A DNA stretch of 64,000 nucleotides from positions 186,001 to 250,000 of the forward strand of contig CBDCZF010000031.1 of assembly GCA_965224225.1 (NCBI GenBank), in the 5' to 3' direction. A model generated the notes under the pieces. That model made no database searches and was not told the DNA's origin. It worked only from the letters and a program-made list of their open reading frames with translations. Shown in pieces: positions 58,656 to 64,000 of this stretch (the first letter of the stretch is position 1; every line of letters begins with the position of its first letter). The stretch comes from CAJQQK01 sp965224225. Lineage in GTDB: Bacteria > Pseudomonadota > Alphaproteobacteria > Rhizobiales > Hyphomicrobiaceae. Made by a program: the position numbers and the translations under genes.

Positions 58656-60465
58656 GGCGGCGCTCTTCTTCGATGTCGTCCGCATTGCCCGTCGACATGT
58701 CTGATGGAATGCAGCCGTCGACAGCGTTGAGCACGAAGACGGCATTCCATTCCTGCCCTTTCGCCGAATGAATGGTTGAGAGGATCAGATAATCTTCATC
58801 CAGCAACGGAACACCGGCTTCGTCACTCGACGCATCCGGTGGGTCCAGCGTCAGTTCTGTGAGAAAGCGCTCCCGCGACGGGTATTGCCGCGCAATTTGT
58901 AGCAATTGATCGAGATCGGCAGAACGAACGATGCTATCTGGGTAGTTCTCTTCAAACAGAGGTTGGTACCACACTCGGGCCCGTTCCAGTTCCGTCGGCC
59001 AGCCAGCGCGACTTTCGGCCAGGATCGTTACCAGTTCGACGAATGGCGGCCAAATCTCCCGTGTTGCGGCTGGGGGACGGAAGATTGCCAATGCCGCGAA
59101 GGGAAATGCATCCGTCATGACTCGATCGAATGCCTTGGCAGCTGTAGAAGGCCCTACTCCAGGCAGCATTTGAAGAACCCGAAATGCGGCGACCCGATCT
59201 TTCGGATTGGTGGCCCAACGCAGTATCGAGATCAGATCTTTGATATGGGCGGCTTCAAGAAACCGAAGCCCGCCGAACTTCACGAATGGTATGTTTTTGC
59301 GGGCAAGCTCTACTTCGAGCATGCTGCTATGGTGCGATGTCCTGAACAAGACTGCCTGTGACTTAAGGGGCGCCCCTTGTTCACGGGTTTTCAGGACGGT
59401 TTCGGCGACGAAGGCCGCCTGCCGGATATCATCGGATACCGTAACGAGGGATGGTTTTTGTTGAGACAACCGTTCCGAGTGCAGGTTCTTGGTGTAGCGT
59501 TCCCTGGCTGCTCCGATGACCGCGTTCGATGCTGACAGGATGGTGTCGGTTGACCGGTAGTTCTGTTCGAGTGTGACGACTTCGGCTGGTGGCGAGAACT
59601 GAGCAGGAAAGTCCAGGATATTTCTGATGGTGGCCGCCCTGAAACCATAGATGGCCTGAGCGTCATCGCCGACCACGGTCAATCCTCGACCATCTGGCTT
59701 TAGTTTCAAGAGTATATCGGCCTGGATTGGATTTGTGTCCTGATACTCGTCAACTAGGACCTGATCGAAACGATCCCCGATATCCGCGGCAATCGCCGGC
59801 TCCTTCATCATCTCTGCCCAGTAGAGCAGCAGGTCATCGTAATCGAGAACATCCTGCTCTTGCTTGGCAGCCACATAGCCGGCAAACAGATCGCGTAATT
59901 GCTCCTCGAAACCAGCGCACCAAGGGAAGTGCCGATCCAAAGCGTCCTCCAGGGGAAGACGCGAATTGAGAGCAAGCGAGTAGATCGCAAGGCAGGTTGA
60001 TTTGAGCGGAAAGCGAATGGACTTTTCTGATAAGCCGAGATCATGCCGTACCAGATTCATGAGATCGGCAGAGTCTTCGCGATCATGGATGCTGAACTCA
60101 GAATTAAGACCAGTCTGATTTGCATAAATGCGCAGAAGACGCGCACCGATCGCATGGAAGGTCCCCGACCAACTAATCTTGGTGGCCAGCACCTTCTCAC
60201 CGGACTGCTCTGTCGATTGTAGAATCCGGCGAACCCGGCTTGTCATCTCATTTGCGGCACGGCGTGAGAACGTGAGAAGAAGGATGCGGTCTGGACCGCA
60301 TCCATTGACGATGAGGTTTGCAACGCGGCTTGCAAGTGTCGTGGTCTTGCCCGAGCCGGCGCCCGCGATCACCAGCAGCGGACGGGTCGCAACAATTTCT
60401 CCGCTGGAGATGTCAAACTCGGCACCGCGGCGCTGTTCAGCATTGAGTCTGTCAAGGAAGTGCAC
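58656..60465 (-). pseudogene. UvrD/Rep-type helicase, 3' truncated
   Basis: A 3'-5' superfamily 1 DNA helicase. Seen: PLLVIAGAGSGKTTTLASRV (Walker A, about residues 29-48), LLLTFSRRAANEMTSRVRRI, VLVDEYQDTNPIQADILLKL (DEAD-like motif II), VVGDDAQAIYGFRAATIRNI and TLEQNYRSTDTILSAS, LSTIHSAKGQEWNAVFVLNA. The last family motif is lost: after EEERRL the next expected residues (LYVAMTRA) are replaced by unrelated sequence, and the frame runs on to 58582. Start GTG 60465. The missing end with motif VI makes helicase activity doubtful. Confidence 0.75.
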
Positions 60466-60622
60466 GCGTTAGCCCTAGACCTGCTCATGATTGGATGACC
60501 AAGCTGGATCATGATTCGTTCTCACAGGAAAGGGCGCGGTTCCCTGGAGCCGCTCACGGCATTAAGCTACTCCGTAATTTTGGGCTATACTCTGTTGTGA
60601 CGATCCCAGAAGGCTCGCTTCT

Positions 60623-60690
60623 GCGTAACAAATGGGTTGAACTTTCGCGAATGTTACGCAAAACGTAACATGCATATCTATTTGTTACGC
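60623..60690. repeat. Palindromic leader of the recombinase gene (possible res site)
   Basis: GCGTAACAAAT at 60623-60633 and ATTTGTTACGC at 60680-60690 form an 11-bp perfect inverted repeat. Inside it, TGTTACG (60652-60658) and CGTAACA (60664-60670) form a second. So the GTAACA/TGTTAC motif occurs four times within 70 bases. It lies directly before the recombinase start (60702). Arrays of this kind are typical of resolvase binding sites or operator sites. Confidence 0.6.
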
Positions 60691-60701
60691 GAGGGCATGC
60701 C

Positions 60702-61268
60702 ATGGGACGTCACATCGGATACGCGCGGGTCAGCACCACCGATCAGAAGTTAACGGTCCAGAAAGCGGCACTCCAGCAGGCTGGTTGCGCCATCATCTTC
60801 GAAGAGAAGCGGACAGGCACGAAGCGCAACGACCGCGCGCAGCTCGAGCTTGCGCTCAAAGTTCTGACCAATGGCGACACGCTGGTCGTCACGCGCCTCG
60901 ACCGCCTCGGGCGCTCGATGCGGGATCTTGCTAACATTGTCCACGAGATCGAGGAGGCCGGTGCCAACCTTCGCGTGATCGAGCAAAGCGTCGACACTGG
61001 CACGTCAGCCGGTCGCGCCTTCTTCGGTATGCTGGCGGTCTTCGCGCAGTTCGAGACCGACGTGCGACGGGAGAGACAGGCCGAGGGAATTGCGCGCGCG
61101 AAGAAGGCCGGCGTCTACACGGGAGGGAAGCAGCGTATCGACCGACAGAAGGTCCGAATGCTGGCCGAAGCAGGTAACGGCCCGGCGGCCATCGCCCGGG
61201 ATCTTGGTGTCTCGCGCATGTCCGTCTACCGGATCCTGCGTGAGGAAGAGAGCACGGCTGCCGACTAG
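60702..61268 (+). CDS. Serine recombinase (resolvase/invertase family)
   Basis: A 188-residue small serine recombinase. N-terminal HIGYARVSTTDQKLTVQKAA has the catalytic Ser near residue 10; TRLDRLGRSMRDLANIVHEI and FFGMLAVFAQFETDVRRERQ are family motifs. The C-terminal DNA-binding helix-turn-helix is GNGPAAIARDLGVSRMSVYR. Tn3-type resolvases and invertases are related. ATG 60702 follows a palindromic leader. No transposase of the Tn3 type is visible here, so whether it serves a transposon or an integrated plasmid-like element is open. Confidence 0.93.
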   Translation: MGRHIGYARVSTTDQKLTVQKAALQQAGCAIIFEEKRTGTKRNDRAQLELALKVLTNGDTLVVTRLDRLGRSMRDLANIVHEIEEAGANLRVIEQSVDTGTSAGRAFFGMLAVFAQFETDVRRERQAEGIARAKKAGVYTGGKQRIDRQKVRMLAEAGNGPAAIARDLGVSRMSVYRILREEESTAAD

Positions 61269-61864
61269 GCTCGCCGCTCGGTGCGTCTCAGCCAATCTGA
61301 GACTTCGAGCACCCAAAGGTTGCCTAATGCCTCATCACGCTCGATGAGGCGTCGGTAGGTTTTCCAATGCATGCCCTTGGGCTTTGGCGGAAACGGGTCG
61401 TCAAGCGATCCTTTCTGCCCCAACCGATTGCGAAGTTTGTGCCGCTGACTGGCGGTCCGGGAGATGACATTTTCATACTGGCTCTCGTACTTCAGTCCGT
61501 GACACGTTCGACAGCGGAAGTATGAGCCGCCATAGATTATCCGACACCGCTTGCTGCATGCTGGGCACACGAGCCATTTACGGTGCCCGCCGAACTGCGT
61601 GGGTGTTTCAGTGATTGGAACCAGGTCAGTCACGTCCTGCCAGTCGCCGCCGCGCCCACGCGTGCGATAAATCAGCCGGAGCCCAGCTGGCTCGATGACG
61701 TAACGGATGGATGCGAACTGCTCGCCGCGCCGGTTCCAAATCAGTTGGCCTCGGTTGCCAGCTTTCAGGATGTTTTCCTTGCGCAAGAAGGCAAGGTCAA
61801 TGCGTAGGAAGTCTTCGCACTTGTCGATGAGAAAACCGTAGCGTCCTGATCCGCGCCCACCCAT
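61265..61864 (-). CDS. Zinc-ribbon hypothetical protein
   Basis: A 199-residue protein starting MGGRGSGRYGFLIDKCEDFL. It has a zinc-ribbon-like pattern, WLVCPACSKRCRIIY and FRCRTCHGLKYESQ (two C-x2-C pairs, about residues 98-125). The N-terminal domain with IDLAFLRKENILKAG resembles a family common in Rhizobiales next to mobile-element genes. No catalytic motif was seen. It ends 4 bases inside the recombinase gene's 3' end, convergently. Function unknown; nucleic acid binding is plausible. Confidence 0.65.
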   Translation of the reverse strand: MGGRGSGRYGFLIDKCEDFLRIDLAFLRKENILKAGNRGQLIWNRRGEQFASIRYVIEPAGLRLIYRTRGRGGDWQDVTDLVPITETPTQFGGHRKWLVCPACSKRCRIIYGGSYFRCRTCHGLKYESQYENVISRTASQRHKLRNRLGQKGSLDDPFPPKPKGMHWKTYRRLIERDEALGNLWVLEVSDWLRRTERRA

Positions 61865-61954
61865 AAACGTTTCCTTGCCCGGTTTTTTCCGAAATCAATT
61901 GGGAAATTCGGTTGGTAGTTCTACGGAAAGCCTTTTTTGCCGAACGAACCCAAT

Positions 61955-62791
61955 TCAGGTGACAGTGTCTGCATCGGCCGGTGCCTGTGCTTCACCGACA
62001 TGATCCAGTGTCTTGAGCCGCCACTCTTGTGCCTCGCGATATGCACGCAACGCCTTGTAGAGTTGGTTATCGAGCGTCGTTTGATATCGGGACATCACGT
62101 CGAGCTGGGCCGATGGCAAGACAAGGCCACGATCGCGAAGCTGCCTGACGAATTCCAAAAGCTGCGGACGCTTGTCAGCGGCATCGAGTTGGCGTCGGCA
62201 CCATCCACATAGGTCCGCGAGAAATTCCGACAGTCCGTTTTCGGATCCAGACAAATATTGCTCCGGCGTCTCGTTGTCCTCATCCGCATCGCCTTTGAGC
62301 TGCGCCCAGGCGTGGGGAGCAGCTTTCTCAAGCTCGTCGAGGGTGTAATCCTCTAACGCATCGACTTCATCGAGAACGGCCTGACACCATGCTGTGAGTT
62401 CGGCATCAAAGGGCTCGAGGCACTTCTCCGTGATATCGTCCCGCTCCCCCCAGTCATGCAGGCTACGCAGTCTATCGAGAATTTCATCGTCACGGCGCTG
62501 AAGCGCCAGGGTTGCGGTTTCGGCACGCGCCAGACGCCGCTGGCGCCATATGGCGATGACGACCCGCTCGGCAAGCGACAGTTCGATAGCCCCGACAGGT
62601 CCGAGCGCATTTACGAGTTCTGCGTGCAGCTCGGCGAATTCTTCCGGATCCTCGCCATCCAGTAGGAGGCGATTGCTGCGAAGGCCGTGGCGAAGCGCGT
62701 TGCAACTTGCCACTGCTCTGCCTCCCGCAGTCTGGGGGCCGGTGCTCTTGGACGCATTGGTACGATTGGCGAGCGTGCGCCGATCGGACAT
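61955..62791 (-). CDS. Mobile-element-associated hypothetical protein
   Basis: A 278-residue soluble protein. The N-terminus SDRRTLANRTNASKSTGPQT and VASCNALRHGLRSNRLLLDG is shared by a widespread family found in many Gram-negatives, usually near mobile genes; the remainder is helical with a Glu/Asp-rich segment (about 165-185). No catalytic signature seen. Its start is close to the IS1595 element's left end (about 80 bases), so the element may have inserted beside it. Confidence 0.7.
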   Translation of the reverse strand: MSDRRTLANRTNASKSTGPQTAGGRAVASCNALRHGLRSNRLLLDGEDPEEFAELHAELVNALGPVGAIELSLAERVVIAIWRQRRLARAETATLALQRRDDEILDRLRSLHDWGERDDITEKCLEPFDAELTAWCQAVLDEVDALEDYTLDELEKAAPHAWAQLKGDADEDNETPEQYLSGSENGLSEFLADLCGWCRRQLDAADKRPQLLEFVRQLRDRGLVLPSAQLDVMSRYQTTLDNQLYKALRAYREAQEWRLKTLDHVGEAQAPADADTVT

Positions 62792-62799
62792 TGCCGGGC

Positions 62800-63915
62800 T
62801 CCGAAGCTAACGTGAAATCGTAGAAGCCAACGTGAAATCGTGGCTCTGTTTTGCCTGAATGTTGTGACACCTAGCTGACAGACGGTTCGTCACCAGCGAG
62901 GATACCATGAAGGCTCAGGATTTTCAGGCACTTGTCGGGCAGTTGGGGGATCTCAGCCAAGTCCAGCGCGAGGCGCTGGTCGAGGCGCTGACGGCGACGG
63001 GCTCGGACGAGGAGGTCGTCGCTCTGATCGAGACGCGGTTCGCCGCGGCGCCGGCCTGCGGCCATTGCGGTGCGAGTGACTTCAAGCCATGGGGCTCGGC
63101 CTCCGGTCTCAAGCGCTACATGTGCAAGGCGTGCGAGCGCACCTTCAACGCGCTGACGGGCACGCCGCTGGCAGGGCTCAGGCTGCGCGAGAAGTGGCTC
63201 GACTATGCCCGCGCACTCGTCGACGGTGTCAGCCTACGCAAGGCGGCAGCGCGCACCGACATTCATCTGGAGACATCGTTCCGCTGGCGTCATCGTTTCC
63301 TCGCGGCGGCCAAGGACAAGAAGGCTGGCGCCGTAACCGGCATCGTCGAGGCGGACGAGACATTCATTCTCAAGTCGGCCAAGGGCTCGCGCAAATTGGT
63401 CGGCCGAGCGCCCAGGAAACGTGGCGGCAAGGCCAAGAAACCGGGACTTTCCACAGACGAGCACGATGCCATTCTGATCGTCCGCGATCGCCATGGCGAG
63501 ACCACCGATGCGATCCTCACCGACCTCAGCGCTGAGGCGATCGGCGCGCACTTGAAGCCCGTCGTCGCTAAAGACGCCGTGCTCATCACCGACGGCAACA
63601 AGTCTTACGAGGCGTTCGCGGCCGAGACCGGCATCACCCAGATGGCGCTTGTTGCTGCGCAAGGTGAGCGGACCATTGGCTGCTATCACACCCAGAACGT
63701 CAGCGCCTACCAGAGCCGCTTTAAGGGCTGGATGGCGCGCTTCAAGGGCGTCGCTTCGAAATATCTGCCGAGTTATCTCGGCTGGCGCCGCATGATTGAG
63801 CGGGACGGCGATCGACTTACGCCCCGCCACTGCCTGGCTGGAGCCATGAGTTAGCGGGGAAATCTACATTGGAGGAGCTATGACCGAATTTGGGTGACAG
63901 AATCTGAGAGAGGCG
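62800..63915 (+). mobile_element. IS1595-type insertion sequence (approximate ends)
   Basis: One transposase gene with short flanks. Left flank has GTGAAATCGT twice in direct orientation (about 62810-62840) and then GGCTCTGTTTTGCC; right flank has GGGTGACAGA about 35 bases after the transposase stop. The inverse complement of the right flank matches the left only partially (CTCTGTxxxxCC against TTCTGTCACCC), so the ends given are estimates. No target duplication was proven. Confidence 0.45.
62907..63854 (+). CDS. IS1595 family transposase
   Basis: A 315-residue DDE-type transposase of IS1595. An N-terminal zinc ribbon reads CGHCGASDFKPWG with KRYMCKACERTFNALTGTPL. The catalytic region includes GIVEADETFILKSAKGSRKL (first Asp, about residue 150), VLITDGNKSYEAFAAETG (second Asp) and YHTQNVSAYQSRFKGWMARF (Asn/His-rich signature). 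Length and motif order suggest an intact, possibly active gene. Terminal inverted repeats could not be set with confidence; the left end probably lies at 62.80-62.88 kb and the right end near 63.87-63.91 kb. Confidence 0.92.
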   Translation: MKAQDFQALVGQLGDLSQVQREALVEALTATGSDEEVVALIETRFAAAPACGHCGASDFKPWGSASGLKRYMCKACERTFNALTGTPLAGLRLREKWLDYARALVDGVSLRKAAARTDIHLETSFRWRHRFLAAAKDKKAGAVTGIVEADETFILKSAKGSRKLVGRAPRKRGGKAKKPGLSTDEHDAILIVRDRHGETTDAILTDLSAEAIGAHLKPVVAKDAVLITDGNKSYEAFAAETGITQMALVAAQGERTIGCYHTQNVSAYQSRFKGWMARFKGVASKYLPSYLGWRRMIERDGDRLTPRHCLAGAMS

Positions 63916-63970
63916 GCGTATCGTGGCGGTTATCGAGACCAGCCATGAACTCCAAAGGAGCGATACGCCT

Positions 63971-64000
63971 ATGTCGAACACTACAGTCATCCCGCTGCGC
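63971..64000 (+). CDS. Start of a transposase gene, IS256-like, truncated by the window end
   Basis: An ATG at 63971 is preceded by AAGGAG about eleven bases upstream. Only ten codons are visible (MSNTTVIPLR), an N-terminus I associate with IS256-type transposases. Too short to confirm. Confidence 0.4.
   Translation, partial: MSNTTVIPLR

Noticed and set aside
60750..61003. Minus-strand frames opposite the recombinase gene
   Set aside because: Antisense shadows of a well conserved gene.
1..64000. CRISPR arrays, rRNA genes and prophage structural genes
   Set aside because: No regularly spaced repeats, rRNA sequence or phage head/tail motifs were seen on reading the window.

Overview
The window is chromosomal DNA of an alphaproteobacterium, most likely of the Hyphomicrobiales (Rhizobiales). 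The GC content is high, and the left side carries an order common in that group: a TrmA-family RNA methyltransferase, tlyA, dxs, xseB and a histone-deacetylase-like gene. The right side carries many promoters of the EcfG general-stress type (GGAAC-N16/17-cGTT), an alphaproteobacterial signature. No rRNA operon, intact tRNA or CRISPR array was seen.

Left part, 1-15.6 kb, is mostly core. It holds the end of a polysaccharide deacetylase, aroC, a haloacid-dehalogenase-like gene, a methyltransferase, then a minus-strand run (RNA methyltransferase, tlyA, dxs, xseB, HDAC-like, class IIA HAD). A three-gene glycolipid operon follows (GT2 glycosyltransferase, YdjC/ChbG deacetylase, GtrA), then a YHS-domain protein and an OpgC-like membrane protein.

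Middle part, 15.7-33.4 kb, looks like a catabolic cluster for an unidentified organic acid. Two divergent transcription units start near 17.8 kb. The minus unit has an enoyl-CoA hydratase and a CoA-transferase. The plus unit has an acyl-CoA ligase, a 58-residue coupled ORF, a quinone oxidoreductase, a TctBAC tripartite carboxylate transporter, an HpcH/HpaI aldolase and a ThDP enzyme. Next come an alpha/beta hydrolase, a flavin monooxygenase, an aldo-keto reductase, a second ThDP enzyme, an orphan CoxG and a TauD-like dioxygenase. A possible H-type RNA pseudoknot lies in front of the aldolase gene.

At 33.4-33.9 kb an IS481-type transposase remnant with its terminal repeats sits beside the intact 3' half of an elongator tRNA-Met gene. 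I read this as the left boundary of an integrated island running rightwards past the window end.

The island (33.9-64 kb) first holds a putative hydro-lyase and TenA. Then comes a dense stress block at 36.6-57.8 kb: a divergent amidoligase/GATase pair, a class III cyclase, MscS channels, an ECF sigma factor, an anti-sigma protein, a Crp/Fnr regulator, ExoD, a PPOX general stress protein, two DUF992 proteins, YciF, an Hsp20-like protein, DUF1328, CsbD, DUF2254, a TspO-like protein and GdhA. At least ten EcfG-type promoters lie 34-83 bases ahead of genes between 37.5 and 52.4 kb, so much of the block is probably one general-stress regulon. The right end (58-64 kb) is mobile: an MFS gene and a UvrD-type helicase gene truncated against each other, a serine recombinase with a palindromic leader, an IS1595 transposase and the start of a further transposase.
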